Positions 45,815 to 59,607 of a stretch of DNA of 64,000 nt are shown in pieces. The stretch comes from Rosa chinensis (lineage: Eukaryota > Streptophyta > Magnoliopsida > Rosales > Rosaceae), in contig NC_037090.1 of NCBI RefSeq assembly GCF_002994745.2, forward strand, positions 31,478,501-31,542,500, written 5' to 3'. Position numbers and translations under genes: made by a program. The notes below the pieces were generated by a model that saw nothing but the letters and a program-made list of their open reading frames with translations, searched no databases and had not been told where the DNA came from. Positions within the stretch are counted from its first letter, which is position 1, and the number at the start of each line of letters is the position of its first letter.

Positions 45815-47970
45815 TGATATGCTAAAAGTAGCATCCAACTTAACCCTGTAAAATATCATTGTTAATATACGGTAAATAAGGATCGTTCAAATCCGGGGAT
45901 TGAAGGTACACCTGTCATTGTAAAACAAATAAAGAATTAAAATAAATATAAAGTATAATAATTACAAAAAAAATAAAAATAAAGGATATATACAAAATAC
46001 GAAATAAGGGGGGTTTTAACATTATGGTTTTGAAAATTAAAATAAACAAAACAAAGAAAATGTAAAAACACATATACAAAGGGGAAACGTAAGAAACAAA
46101 GATCAAAACCAATTCCATGTAATCAAATTTGATTTAAACCCTATAATTGATCATCTAAGTCATGAGAAAGAAGTTGATCATGTGAAACATTCGAAGCAAA
46201 TGATTTCCCATATTTTACTTTTCTTTACTAATTAATCTAAGTGAAAGCACTTAAACTAATCCTATTAAACATGTAATCAAAGTCTAGAAAGCTAGCTAAT
46301 ATGTTCAACGCAAAAAGCATAGAGAAAGGATATCAACTTGAGTGCACAACCTAGTATGAATAGTTCATCTATTTGCAATCCTCTTCAATTGAATTCGACT
46401 TTTGTCCAAAGCCTTTACTACTTTTGATTTAGGGTTACAAAACTATTAGGTGAATTGTTAACCTAAATCTAGCACCAATTATATGTAAACCCTAAAAGTT
46501 TCGAACCAATTAAGATCAATATATAAAATATATCAATCAAGCAAATTCAATCGAACAAACTCATATAAGCAACTTAGAATCACAATCATAGAATTCGAAA
46601 ACTTTATTCAAACATAGAATTGGGCTTAAACTTTTCCCTAAACGTTAGGTTAACTAGTAGCATGTTCATATGAATTCAAACAAGGAAAACCAAAAGTGGT
46701 TACAAGGAAAAAGAATGAATTACACCGTGAGTGGAGATGTAGATAGAGAGCTTGAACGTTGGACTTGAATCTTGGAAGCAAGTCTTCAAGGGTTCACGGC
46801 TTTAAGGTGGACAATGGAGGTTAGGATCTTCATGGCTCCTTCTTCTTCTTCCTTTCCTTGCTTGAAAACTAAAGAGTGGAGAATGAGGGAGAGAGCTTTG
46901 ACGTTATGGGAGAATTTTCTGAATGAGAGAATGGTGTGGAAAACATCTAGCACTAGGGGCGGCATATATAGGGGACAGCCAAGCTTCATGAATCTTCTTT
47001 TATTTTTCCAAAGAATTATCTAATAATGCCACACAGCTTCGACCAATCACGTAGCGCCATGTCAGCTCTGTTATGTCACCCAACCAATCACAAGCCTCCA
47101 AAATTAAGTGATTTAAGTCCATAAATCCTCAAAAAATATATTTATGCCGAATTTCCAAGGATTTTTTCTGATTTTTCTCTTTATTTTTGGCCAAATAATT
47201 AGGGATGAACCTAAACAATGAATCTGGACTTGTTTTGGACCTTTTCTTACTGCACACACTCCACTATCCCTTGAATTTCTCCCAAGCTTATCTTCAACAT
47301 CATATCTTGATTTTCTTCTTGATTTCCACGTTATCTTCATCCATTTTCACGGAAAAATCAAGTTTAATCCCCAAAAATATCTCCAACGTCATCTTATATG
47401 ATCGTCTCTTGATTTTCACAGCAATAAGGGATTTTATTTCCCAAAAATATATCTTTGACGTCCACAAAACCCTAAATCCAATGGACCTTCTCCATTTGCC
47501 GAAAATCCAAATTAATCTAGAAGGTTCTTGGGCCTCCATATGTTATCTTCAAGCCATAAGGTCTCCTAGTGCCTCCAGGACTCTTCTCTCAACGTCATTT
47601 TTCTTCATTATTTCGATCATGCTTCCTGGTTGGCTCAGGAGTCTTACTTTGACAAAGTTTCCTCTTCTGAACAAGGTTTCCTGGTTGAAACAAGATTTCC
47701 TAGCTAGACCAGGAAAACTTCATTTCTTCTTTTCAGCTCATTTTGGCGGCCCTTGTGCCTTGTCTTAGCGTTCTCCAACGTTCTCTAGCTTTTCTTTCTC
47801 TTTTGACCTCATTTCAGCTTCGTTTGCTCATTGGGACCTAAAAATAGAAACTTTTATTAAAGTTACTAAAAATAGAAACTTTCCTAAAGAAGAAGGATTT
47901 ATTTAAGGAAATAATTAAGTAAATATGAGGAAAATAACACATAAAGCGTCGCATTAAAATGCTCATATCA
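45815..47970 (-). mobile_element. 5' LTR of the Athila-like element
   Basis: It is 2156 bp with TGATATG...CATATCA inverted tips and the primer-binding site beside its inner end. The LTR is AT-rich and non-coding; open frames inside, the longest 187 codons on the plus strand near 47205, are low in complexity and match nothing. The flank is gtaaa (47971-47975). The partner LTR is not in the window, so the duplication cannot be tested. Confidence 0.8.
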
Positions 47971-48259
47971 GTAAATTAGTATGAGGCAATTGGCGTTAAT
48001 GTTCTTTTCGTTATTCAAACTTTTTAGCCTAGCTACTTTGCACTACTTGCAACTTAATCTGAATCCACGTTTTTTTCAAAGGAAAAAAAAAATTGTATTT
48101 TCCAAGGAATTTAGGGCCCTCCACTTCCAACTCAAAACAAATAAAAATGGAATCCTATCAATCCTATCAATTTTTTGTAGAAGGTTCACAAATGTGTTTG
48201 GACATAGGGTTAGTAATTTCAATTTTTATGACTATTATTTGCTCAATAGAATTTACTGA
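47971..48259. other. Unassigned sequence between LTRs
   Basis: AT-rich, no gene recognised. It is interrupted on its right by the solo LTR and continues at 50952. Confidence 0.4.
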
Positions 48260-50946
48260 TGTAACGCCCCAAGCTGCACCTCACCAGCTTAAGCACGTCA
48301 CAGTGCCGCGTATCTCTAAAATATAAACCGAACGCTCGATTTACATTCTAAAGAACCGCTAGGCATTTTATTTAAAAAACTTTTTGTAGGAACACAGCGG
48401 AAGTTACAAATACTTTCGAGGTGAAAAACTTGAATTTGTTAAAACCTATCTCATCCGTCCATAACTTGGATAAAAGCTAGCATGAGGTACGAATTCCAAT
48501 GAAAAGAATTCAACTCAATTTGACACGAGACTAGACAACAACAAGTTCTGAAACACGAAGATCACGAAGTAGTATTTAGAATAGAAATCAAAACAATGAT
48601 TTACCGAACTTGTTCCGCACACCCGACTCCTTCCGCTACTGTCCCGTCACCAGTGCACAATACCTGCATCCATACTGTTGTAGGGGTGTGCTTTCGTCCT
48701 CGCTGCTCAACAGGAACCCTAACTCAACTAGGTTTGAAAATTTACAAACATGTATTTGGAGCGCTCAAGTATGAAAACTTGCTTAAACCAAACATTTAAA
48801 AGAACGAAAAACTTTATAAGAAGGCTTTTTAACTCTAAAATCGATGCATGATACTAAATTGAATATACGCGCTGAATCTTACCAGATGGCCGGTCCCATA
48901 GACCCACTACACGACCTTACCTCAATTTACTTTATCACCAGGTAAGCGTAGCGAAAGCGTCCGCTACCTAGCTACACACACGTACTGGGCCCGTCCTTAC
49001 GATCGGAATACTCGGACGACCGGCGTAACTAACCCTCCGGAGGTTTTGGGGATCGAACCCAAGGAAGTCAGAGCTACCCTTCGCTCTCAAGCCATCACAT
49101 TTCTCACATGGTTTGGTTAGTATGCATTGCATTTGAACATAACCAAACCATACCAACTAAATAAAAATATATAAGAAAATCACCAACCGAGAAGAGTCCT
49201 GAACCCCTACCTGGATTCTGATGCTTTCTCTCACGTACTCCGAGAGTTGCGAACCTTCTGTTCCTCGGGTAACTGGAGTCCTAGATTCCGACATTTCGAT
49301 AGTTAATAACTTTTGAACAGTTAAACGAAATCTTGACGTTTAATATATCGTCCAACCCCAACTTTTCCTAGTTTGACCAGGAATTGACCAAGGGTTTACC
49401 ACATTTGACCATTTGACCATGTTTGACCAATCGAGGTAGATTCGATAATTACCTAAATTATCGAACATTGACTTGAAGTTACATTATCGACCAAACATAT
49501 ATTAAGTGCACCCGATTACTAAGGCCACCCAATACATATATATACACTAATTTCTTTTCCTTACTTATTATCCAGCCACGAAATACACAAGCAAACCAAT
49601 AACAACTTCACTAACGAAAGATCTCTAATTTACTTAACCGTTTTGCTGCATAGTAATTTCATAGAATTTACTATGGACACCCAAGCTTTATAGCTTCACC
49701 ATATTTTTTATTTTAATTTCCACAACCAATTCACAATTTCTTTACAACAGCCACAACCTCAAACATGCAACACAATACCCATTCAACCATGCAACCACAA
49801 TCAAGTCAAGGCATATTCCAGCTTGCTAACTACAACAACTTAACAAGCTAAACACACATTCAATCAACCAAAAATCCATTTCAAGGCCACAACAATAGGT
49901 TATCCACTCATTTTCAAACCCAACCTTGAGCAACCAAACTTAGAACCAGCGTAATACAATCTCAGCCAAATGACCCATTCAGTTTATCTAACCTCCAAGT
50001 ATCATACTAAGATCAAAACTTGGTTCGAGAGTTGAAATATACCTTCAAAATCTTAAGGCAGCCAAGTCAACTCCTTGCTGAAACTGGCAGACGATGAACT
50101 GAGGATGTAGACGTGATCTTCCCAGCAAGTTGCTGAATACCTTGTCTATAGTTGCAGTCAAGGCCGAGGCAAGCTAAGAAGAGCCGGAAAAGTAGCAGGC
50201 GTTAGCAACAGCGTCGAACCCATAAACGAAAACCATCAGAACCCAATCCAAACTGAAAACTAATCATACTGGGGTATATAACATGACGGGGAGGTGAGGT
50301 TTCCTACCACAGGTGGCCCAAACGGTGGCCGGAATGGCCGGAAATTGCAGAGGTTGGCGGAGAGAGTTCGAGGCTTCTAGTCGTTAGTCCTCCGTCTACA
50401 GCCGGCGCATGTACGATCCGAGGCCACAGGCGTGACGGCGACGTTGATGAGAAGATAATGCCGGTGGTCCGCCGCTATGAGGAGGTCGGACGGAGTAGCC
50501 CCGGTCAGATCCTCTTTGCGGGTCTCCGGGTCACGTTTCGGGTCAGAGAGAACTCTGGTTCTCTTCCTCTCTCTCGATCCTTCTGGATCTCCCAACAGAG
50601 CAACACTTGGATATATAGACTGATCCAATTAAGGATGGACGGCTAGGATCAAGCGGTGGGTGAATCAATGGCTGGGATTTCTCCACCTATTTTCTATTTC
50701 TTGTTTTAAGTTCTAAAATTCCACAACTTCGGAAATTCGCTAAAAATAGTTCTGGTCACTGGAAAATTCTCCGAAAATTTCCACGAACTCGTCGTGCGGT
50801 GTACTCTATTATCCAACTCCTAAGTTGAGGATTTCACTTAGTGGAAAATTCTGAAAATATTATCGAGTACTTTAACTTTTATCGAGATCGATAAGTAAAT
50901 TATCGAACTATTCACTTAAGCTCGATAAATTTTTCCGCGGCTCACA
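48260..50946 (+). mobile_element. Solo LTR with duplication ACTGA
   Basis: It starts TGTAACGCCCCAAGC and ends CCGCGGCTCACA, 2687 bp. ACTGA lies at 48255-48259 and 50947-50951. No primer-binding site or coding region is attached. Open frames inside, such as 50377-50628, are not conserved proteins. Orientation is assigned only from TGTAACGCCCC, which usually begins gypsy LTRs. Confidence 0.85.
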
Positions 50947-50951
50947 ACTGA

Positions 50952-52080
50952 TTAGGAAAAATGATTGATTTTCTGTGATGACTAAGTCTCCATTAATTGT
51001 TATGGTGTTGATGAACACATTTTTATTGCACAGTAAGCATTTTCTGTTAAGTTTTTGGAAAGGGTTGCTCTTTGTTTAGTTTATGATGGTTGATGAGAAT
51101 TGTTCTGTCTATTTCTTTCTGGACCAGTATGTGGATTCAATATTTCTCAATTAGTTGTTGAATTAGGGAATTGCAAGATTGTTTACCAAGGATCTGTTCT
51201 ATTTTGTAATGCAGAGAATCTTTGTTTTATTGATTGAATGTTTTGGTCTGATTTTGTTCATTGTTTGATTCCTTTATCGTGACTATGCCTTTTCATATGG
51301 TTTTTCCAGTTTTGAACAAATATACCTTATAAGGAAACTGATCCTTGGAGAACCATTCATGGTACGTCTAACATATTCATACGTTTTGACTAAGGAAGAT
51401 CATTTTTGACATTTATTGTTCTGTAATTCTGATTATTGGAACTTCCTTGGACTATATTAATGCAGGCTAGCAAGGATAGCACTAGACTTCTAGGTTATGA
51501 GTTATGACATTGAAGAGCTAACAAGGAAACCAATAAATTGAAAAAGGTTATCATGAAAAAGAAAGAATTGAGACTGTAATTGTAAAAAAATTTGAGTGGT
51601 AGTGTTTTATTTTTATTTTACCTCAGTTTGTACATTGTATCTTGAAATATAGGAAATTAGTAAATTTGATTTTCTCTGTTTTGTAGTTTAGCATTTAGTT
51701 TAACTTTTCAATTGCTTATCAGTTATATGCATTGATATGCAAGTATACGTTTTCCATATGAAGATCTCAAAAGAACACTCATAATCTATCATATGTATTA
51801 TTTTACCATATGTATCAAAGGATGTCTATTTTAAGTTGCACACGCAATGCGTGTGCATTGGTTGTTAGTTCTCTCTAATTCTCGTGTAGTAGGTCAAAAA
51901 TGTCTATTATACCCCACACTTCCTCCTTTTTTTCCTCTCATTATTTTATTTTATTTTATTTTTCTAACCACCCCCCCCTCCTCAACTTTCCAACTTTTGC
52001 ACTCTCTCTCTCATGGAGTCCACAGCGAACCTTTAGCAATCCTCGTCCTCGGTGGCAAAAGAGATGATGGAGATGGAGAC
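50952..52080. other. AT-rich non-coding sequence with a terminal palindrome
   Basis: No coding frame is recognised up to the tubulin fragment. A 21-base perfect palindrome with one central base is at 51837-51857. It is followed by ttggttgttag and could be the hairpin near the 3' end of a Helitron whose CTRR end has decayed to TTAG. Confidence 0.35.
51837..51857. repeat. Perfect palindrome, possible Helitron 3' hairpin
   Basis: TGCACACGCA, one A, then TGCGTGTGCA. Confidence 0.7.
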
Positions 52081-52172
52081 CAAGCCATCATTTCTGACAA
52101 GGAGGACACCGCCAACAACTTCACATGTGGTCATTACACGTCGGCAAAGAGATCGTCGAGCTCTACCTTGAT
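52081..52172 (+). pseudogene. Alpha-tubulin fragment
   Basis: The translated stretch QAIISDKEDTANNF, then CGHYTSAK, then after a one-base shift GKEIVELYLD, parallels the alpha-tubulin segment around KEDAANNFARGHYT and the following helix. About 31 codons are covered. A frameshift and missing flanks show it is a captured or retroposed scrap, not a gene. Beta-tubulin fits less well because KEDxANNF is an alpha-tubulin wording. Confidence 0.55.
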
Positions 52173-52187
52173 CTTTCCTAGACGTCC

Positions 52188-53619
52188 ACAACTACTCCAA
52201 CCAGAACTTTGAGCACGATTCTAATGCCTTCATTACCGCCAAGTAGATCGAAACCCTATCGTTTCCTTCATTTTACCACCTTCACCTGTCCTGCTCACCA
52301 TCCCTAAGTCGGACCACTCAACTCAGACCAAGTCACTGTTGGCCCCAAAACCCGTTTCACCATTTCTCGAAAATCCAGACCTCTAATTCAATCTCTCTGA
52401 CCATGCCTTGCAGCCATGGCTAGGGTTTACCACAAACGCCAGGCTGCCAGTTCTGATCTAGGCCCTGATCTCAGTAGTTGCAAGCAGAAATCAGTAATTG
52501 ATATCTAAGAAAATCATGTTTTCTGCCTTCTTTTTTTTTATCAAAGGAGGGAAAATCCATTAATAAACGGACAACTAACCCAAAGAGATACAAACAATCC
52601 CACAAGGGGTATACATACAATAGAAACAATGGGTCCAAACATGGCCCAGTAAACAACCTAGAAAAACAAGGGCCCAGCTCAGGTTAGTGGTAACCAAAAA
52701 CTACACAGAACACGTCTTCGCCATTAGGGAATACGCCGCCGTCGGAGGGCTTGATATGGATCATTCACCGTCTTCCTTCCCCTACTCGGTAGCATGAAGC
52801 TGCAAGCCTTCTATCCGGCACCCATGGTGGAATCTCGGCCTATCTCCCCACACACTTGTCCCTCGAAGAGACTGGGTCATTCTAGAGTCCATAGCGCTAT
52901 ATGGTTTCGGGGACTTTTTTTCTAGCGAAATAGAAGGTATGAGACTTGTTGCGGTTGGCCAAGGAAGGAGGAAAATTTCTGGATGTGAGTAGGGTGGGTT
53001 GAAGAAAAATAAGAAAAGGGATGGGAGGAGGATTGAGGTGATGAGTCCAGCAGCGATCTTCATGGATCAAATTGGACTTATGTGGTTGGGTTGGGAAACA
53101 AGCCACGAAACAAGAAAACTAAACACCTGGGCTAGCTTTCTGAACGGCGAACACACTCCCCCCACTCTCTAGCCAGCAATCAAGATCTAAAGAGATCCAG
53201 ATCTAAGCCAGAGAGAAGGAGGAGGAGAGGACAAATCTACTTTCTCTCTCTAGTTTTTAGAGAGAAGGAAGAGAGATGGGTTCAAGGGTCAAGGAGAATT
53301 TTTATTTAAGTGTGAGATTGTGGTTAATGTGTTTCATTTTATTAATTGTTGTCGATGCCATTTCTTGGTTCTCTGCTTTTGAAAGGATAGAAGCATCTTA
53401 AGAGGAACAAAATTTTATATTGAAAATGGCATAATTAATTCATGCTAATATATCAGTATAAAAATGTTAACTAGAATATATTAGATTGCTAGCATTTTAA
53501 CTGCAATATATTAGATTATCAGCAGTTTGGTTATGATCAATAAAAAACAATGAGTCTTTTATTACCCATATATATCATTGAGCCATATTTTGAGAAGAAA
53601 AACATAATGTATTTTTTTT
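52188..53619. other. Non-coding sequence, retroposon-like parts
   Basis: From about 52530 the sequence starts with a T-run and continues as GC-richer text ending in gagagaaggaagagag, similar in style to the insertion at 6120-7192. I could not find a target duplication. No gene. Confidence 0.3.
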
Positions 53620-53835
53620 TTGTTAAACAAAATAAGGCCCTTTTCGGCCCTAATTGGCCCTATTTGGAAGGCCGGCCCTAGCGGATCGGGCTTTTCTAGC
53701 GGGTAAGGGTTAGCATATTTAAGCCCCGGCCCTAAATTTTGTTGACTTTAACTAGGCCTGGCCCTGCCCGACCCTAATCCCTACAATTTAGGGTTGGGCC
53801 GGCCCTAGCCCGACTCATGATGACCCCTACACGCA
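53620..53835 (-). mobile_element. Possible hAT-type element end
   Basis: Repeated ggccctaa/ccggccc words end in gatgacccctacacg. Read on the minus strand this starts TAGGGGTCATC, a hAT-like tip. The other end was not found. Confidence 0.25.
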
Positions 53836-55697
53836 TGATTTCTGGCTTCCAATTATGTCACCAGAATTTTGTTCTTATGTCCGACAACTGTGCTCTTTAA
53901 AGAGGTAATAGCCTACTAAACTGGACTTAAAAGATGGTCACATTCAGGTCCTTTTTAAAAAAAAATAAAGGGCTGGTGCCGCTGCCCTCAAGTGTTGATT
54001 AATGAAACTGTCGAATACAAAATCAAAGAAAATAATCACCAAAACCCAATTGAAACCCCTTATTACAATAAGCATATAGAGAACATCCTAAAATAATAAT
54101 AAGAGTCTTTACCGAATAAATGTATTCAACTAGGCATCAACTAGCAGAGAGTGCTCCACTAGCTAGTATATTTGCTTTAACATAGCGGTGACATAATGGA
54201 AACATAACTTGATATGTAACTCGATTATAACGTAGCATAATTACTATAAGCACAGTTTTCCCATTATGTTGCCGCCGGAGAGTAAACCTAACGACACTTA
54301 GTTTCATCCGGCCACTAGGAGGTTGAGACAATTTAATAATGGATCGTCGTCTCGCTAGAACAGACAAGGCATATAGAGTGCACACACATGTATTTAGCCC
54401 GACTAGCCTTAAATGAATACCTACATGGACTTATTACATGCCAAAAGCAATAAAGTAAAAAACATAAAAAATAAAAAATAAAAAAAAAAAACCACCAGCC
54501 CAATTATGGCCCAAGCTCAAGCAGCAATCCAGGTCCCCAAGCAGATCACAGGTTGCCAGCCAAGCATGGCCCAATCCCACCACCGACAGCCACCATTGTC
54601 GAGTCGCCGTCCACCTCTCTCCATCCTCGCCCGAAGAAATGCTGCCCTTTCCACCCATTTCCTTCCCCATGTCAAAGTCAAACGCCATGACCCAAAATAG
54701 ATTGTTCCAATCGGATCCAAACCAAATCGAATCAGTCCGATCCTAACCTTGATTCGCAGCCACGATCTCATCCTCTCCAGTCTGCCTCTGAACCCGCGAC
54801 ACCGCACCCCGCCAATCCTAACTCCGGCTAGCAAGAGAGGAACTACGACCTGCCAACCGCCTCAATCTCCCCTACTATCTCCTCCGATCACTTGTGAACC
54901 AAATCGAAGGTGCTAACACAGTTAACAAACCGAAGGCCAACAAGTCCCGTCCGACGACAACGTCATCGGACGCTGCGCCAAACAGAGAGAAGAGAAATTT
55001 TTTTGAAACCTAGCGCTTTCGCCCTTGGATAACTATACTTTGTTCTTTTTTTCTTTTATCAGGTCCATTTTTTAGTCTTTTGAGTTTGTCTAAAAAGAGA
55101 GGTTAGTCTTAAGTAGAAACCTGCATTATCAAAAACATTTGCACCAAAATATAGATCATAACATCTATTATAAAATATCTATTTGCATTTGTTCCAATCG
55201 TATTACCTCCATAAGAGATGAGATTAGTGATTTTATTATACGTCTAATAAAACTCAAAATTCATAAGCACACAATTAAAGAACCTTATTTCCTGTGGGAC
55301 GACACAAGCTAAGGGACGCTATTTTTTGCATTTGAGAGTTGAGACTCATTGGAATATTGAAAAGATTATATATTTTGGGTGATTTACCCTTTTGTTTATT
55401 ATAATTTGCCATTGCTATTCTATTCGAGTACTGTGTGAATGCATTTAATGTGATTTAACTTTCTTTCTCTTTGCTTTTTTTTATCTGAATATTTTTCTAT
55501 TATTTTTGTCTTGGGCTCAGATGCTCTTCTTCCTTTTCACTTTCTTTTGTTTAAAGGGTTATTGACCCAAAACACCAAAATTATCCCACTTACCTCAGCA
55601 ACAGATTTTTATTCCCACTAACACAATTTAAAATAAAATCACAATTTTATCCTCAACCTAATTAATAAACTACTGCCACTGCCACTGATCATCTCCC

Positions 55698-55701
<4 letters not shown>
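53836..55701. other. Non-coding sequence
   Basis: A GC-richer block near 54490-54990 has open frames in several directions without a recognisable protein. The rest is AT-rich. Confidence 0.4.

Positions 55702-55771
<70 letters not shown>
55702..55771. repeat. (CT)n microsatellite, about 35 units
   Basis: An unbroken CT run. A shorter run of the same type is at about 56974-57002. Confidence 0.95.
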
Positions 55772-55773
<2 letters not shown>

Positions 55774-56515
55774 GATCTTGGCCAAATCCCCGCTGATCGT
55801 CCTCGTCGGTGTGGTCGCCAGTCATCGGAAACGAAGACGACGGCGAGATCGTACCTCCTATCGTTGACTAGATCTTTCACCGATTCCATCCGGTCATGTT
55901 TTTTCCGGCCTGATCTAGACTCAACAACGAGTCATTCCAGGCGAATATTCTTTGATCAGTCTTCTTCCTCTGATTATTTCACGAGCAAGGTAGCCAAAGC
56001 AACAATCTCATGAACCGATAGATTGAGAGAGAGTTCATGAACAATTCGATGCTAGAAGCGTCAGCTTCTGTTTTTTTTTTTGTCTTCTTCCTTGAACTGT
56101 TTCTCACATAATTGAAAGTTTGAATTGGCATGCGGCACCAACGTACAGTTTGAATTGCAATCCATGGTTGAACGAAGACAACAACACTAAATTGTTTTTG
56201 TTTTTTGGGAAATGAAGCTATTAAATAGAGGCCCAAATGGGCCACAAGCACGCATGGTTAGTTGACTTAGTTCTACTTTTTTCTAAGCATTTGGCACGAT
56301 GGCACTCATAGTTGCTTTTGTAAAGTATTTTTTTACCAAAATTTTTTTATTGGCACGCATGGGCAATAAAGACTCATGTGTAATACAACTTTTGTTTGTA
56401 AATTCTAGTCATCGAGTTTTTTTTTTTTTTTTGTGTAAACTGTGGGCAGAAGACATAGAAGGGAAAAAAATGTTTTATTATCTCTTAATAAATGTCTATT
56501 GAGGGGCAATAGACA

Positions 56516-56797
56516 TCTATTGGGGAGCAATAGATGATTTGAATTGATGTAATCTCCTCGTTTTTTTTTTTATTTAATCAAAGTTTTATTTGTTTAATTT
56601 TCAGGAGATTAGTTCTCATTCCGGCGACCGAAAGTTCTATTGGGGGGGGGGGAGAATAAATGTTTTGAATTGATGTAATCTCCTCGTTTTTTTCTTTAAT
56701 CAAAGTTTATTTGTCTAAATTTAGAGAGATTAGTTCATATTTCGGTGACCAAAAGTTCTATTGGGGGGTAATAGAGGTCTATTGGGAGGCAATGAAC
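56516..56797 (+). repeat. Tandem repeat of about 120 bp
   Basis: Units begin with tctattggggg at about 56516, 56636 and 56757. The first two share gaattgatgtaatctcctcg, a T-run, aatcaaag, gagattagttc and ccgaaagt/ccaaaagt. The third is cut short. The second unit carries a run of about 12 G. Confidence 0.75.
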
Positions 56798-56966
56798 CTT
56801 TCCCGCGACCTATGAGATCTTCGATGACCTCTTTGGGGACATCCGGCGAGGTTTTCAGAGAAGTCTGGTGGACGGTGGCCGGTGACCTGAATCAGGCGAC
56901 CGGAATCCTGGGGCCGGTGACCGACTCCAGCTTTGGCGAAGTATCCTATGGTTTCTCTCTCTTCCA

Positions 56967-57002
<36 letters not shown>

Positions 57003-57201
57003 AAGTAACAAAGGGGTGAAGGTAAAATAGTATTTAAAAAAAAAATCTTAATGGGGTATTAAGGAAGACCTCTTTAGAGTGTTTTGAGTAAGAAAGAATT
57101 AAAAAAATTAACGGGGCAAGTGGGAAAAAAATATCTAGAAATTGGGACCCTTGTTTAAAAATGCTTTTGTTTCTCTTTGAAGTGTTTTTGTAAAGTTTGT
57201 G

Positions 57202-59607
57202 TGTTACGCCTCGTCTTCGATTTATCCTTTATCTGTGTCTAAGTGAATTTTTTTATGTTTTATCGTCCTTGGTTTCAGTTTTTATCATTTAGGGGGTGCT
57301 AGAAGTTGACTTTTGATAGGTTAACAATTTGAGAAAATTTCCTTCATGAAAGTTGTAGAGGACGTTAAACCGAGCGCGTGCATATGTGGTACGTAAAAAT
57401 TGGAGTTCGTACGTGAAAGTTATGGCCTAAAATGTGGAAGTTACTGTTCATGGTAATTAATATAAATATGGAAGTTACTGTTGGTAGATTTCCATTTTTG
57501 GAAATTCTACCTAGCTAGCCGGTAACTCTCTCTTCTTCTTCCCTGACTTTTCCTCCCTTTCAGCCCCGATTTTCTTCCTTCGATTTCTTCCCCCTCCGGC
57601 CGACCCAGACGAACTCCGGGCATCCCCAAGCTCGTCTCCTTCCCCTTGTTGTATATGTGGTGGTGTTTTGTAGAAATTTGGCCGGAGGAGCTCGATTTTG
57701 AGCTGGGAAGGTTACTGTAGCAACTTGTGATTTTTGCCTATTTCCGACGATTCCGGCCATCTCCGATCACCAAACCGGCGTCGAAGGTTGGGTTTTTCCT
57801 GGAGATCATTTCCCCTAAGGTCTTGCATTCCAATTTGCCGTGTAGAGGCCGAATCGACAATCTAGGGTTCTTGAGTTTTCTGGGTTATCTTCACCGGCCG
57901 GATTCGACTGTTTAAAGGTAAAATTGGAACTTGTTGTAGTTGAGAAAGAGGTTGGGTTTGTTGGGTAGATTGTGCTGTCAAATTTTGGTGGCCATCAGAG
58001 GTGTTTTGCCGGCGGCGCGTGTAGCTCACGTGCCGCCACTGTGGGCGGCGCGTGGTGGCGCGTAGGATGGAGTTTTGGTTTCTATTTTTAGCTAGTTAAA
58101 ATGTACATGAGTTGTGGAGGTTGTAAATGTGACTTTGGTGTAGTTTGGATGGAATCGGGGTTTAGAATTCCGTTATCTAATTATCGTAAATTTAAATTCC
58201 CGTCCCGTAATTATAATTTATGCGAGTATTATTGTTACAGGATGAGAGGAATCTCCATCCGAGGAGAATACTGATCGACGACAGGATTAGTTAATACTGT
58301 GAGTGAACTTTGTTTTAAATTTTGATGCATGCACTTATTTTCCGGAATGACAAATGATTGTCTTATTTTATATATCATATTTCTTATCGAATATAATATT
58401 CAATTTGGATCATAAATTTTAGCATCGTTCCCGTATGGTTTCGAATATGAATAGTCATGCTCAAACTTAAACTTTTGAATGTTTTTGGGGAACATGATTT
58501 AATTTTTGGGAGATTGAAAGTTCTTTTTAAATTATATGTTTTTCGCCGATTTTTAGTCATTTATTATCGCTCGGCTATTCTTTATGAAATTGAGAATATT
58601 TTGGCGTGCGGGGTCACGTCATTGAAATATGTTGGGAAGCCTTACGGATTTACTATTTTGAATATTTTCCTCACCATACTCGGGTCATTCGATTAGGTCT
58701 CCTCCTCACTTACTTTGTGTTTGTGAGTGGCAGTTGAGGTAGCTTATTCTCCTCCTCACGTGGGTGGTAGTCGAGGTTATTAGTTTTCCTCCTCACACAA
58801 TCTATGTGTGAGTGGCAGTCGAGGGTAGGTGGAGCCTGAGGGGCTTATTTACCCGTATGGTGAAATCTTTTCCCCATATTATCTATTCATTTTCTTTAAC
58901 CAGCGAGGCTGGATTATTTTTTTCATTTTCTCACGCTCCTTTGAAGTTTAGGAATTGATTAAAATTTCCAAACCTTGCATGCATCGGAAAGTTATTTTTT
59001 CAAACTAAATTGTGGGAAAGTATCAACTCTTTAATTTCTTTTCTTATGGTATATCTATCTAACTTTTTGTCCACTCACGCTAATGTGTTTTTTTTTTTTT
59101 CAATACTTTCCCTTGGGCCCTTTGGTTTCAAATGCCCAGTTCTCGGAGTTGCTGCTTGGCGTACTAGGAGCGAGCCATAGTGACCGCATCAGTTTCCCAC
59201 TATCTCACATTGTAGGTTACCTGTTTAACCTATTGAACTTTATATTAATTTCGATGTTAGTCTGCTCTGATTACTATGAGATTTATGACCCGAACTTGTA
59301 AGGAGTTGTGTTTGAGGTCTATGACCTATCTTTCGTGAATTGTTGTATTTAAAGTTATGAAGCTTTGTTGGACTTAAGCCTTTGAATTATTATTTCTATC
59401 TTTAAGTTTGAGTTGGTTGGATTATGGGAGCAGGGTGGCTCCAGAAGGTCATGGTTGGGATATTAGAAGTGTATTCGTTTTTCTTACAGATTTGGGTTGC
59501 CTACTTTTAAGGAAGGTTTTGCTGAAATTTCGGTAAAATTTTCTTTAAAAGTGGGTCCCGCAGGGCCACTTCAGATTTCAGGGGGAAATCTGGGGCGGGC
59601 CCTGTCA
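57202..59607 (+). mobile_element. Solo LTR with duplication TTGTG (copy C)
   Basis: It starts TGTTACGCCTCGTC and ends GGGCGGGCCCTGTCA, 2406 bp. TTGTG lies at 57197-57201 and 59608-59612. It belongs to the same family as 17845-19744 and 19953-22474, sharing the ctcctcctcac array and the atctaattatcgtaaatttaaattcc segment. No internal region is attached. Its flanks meet inside what may be a Helitron ending at 60106. Confidence 0.85.

Noticed and set aside
47205..47768. 187-codon plus-strand frame
   Set aside because: It lies within the Athila-like LTR, is hydrophobic and of low complexity, and has no domain.
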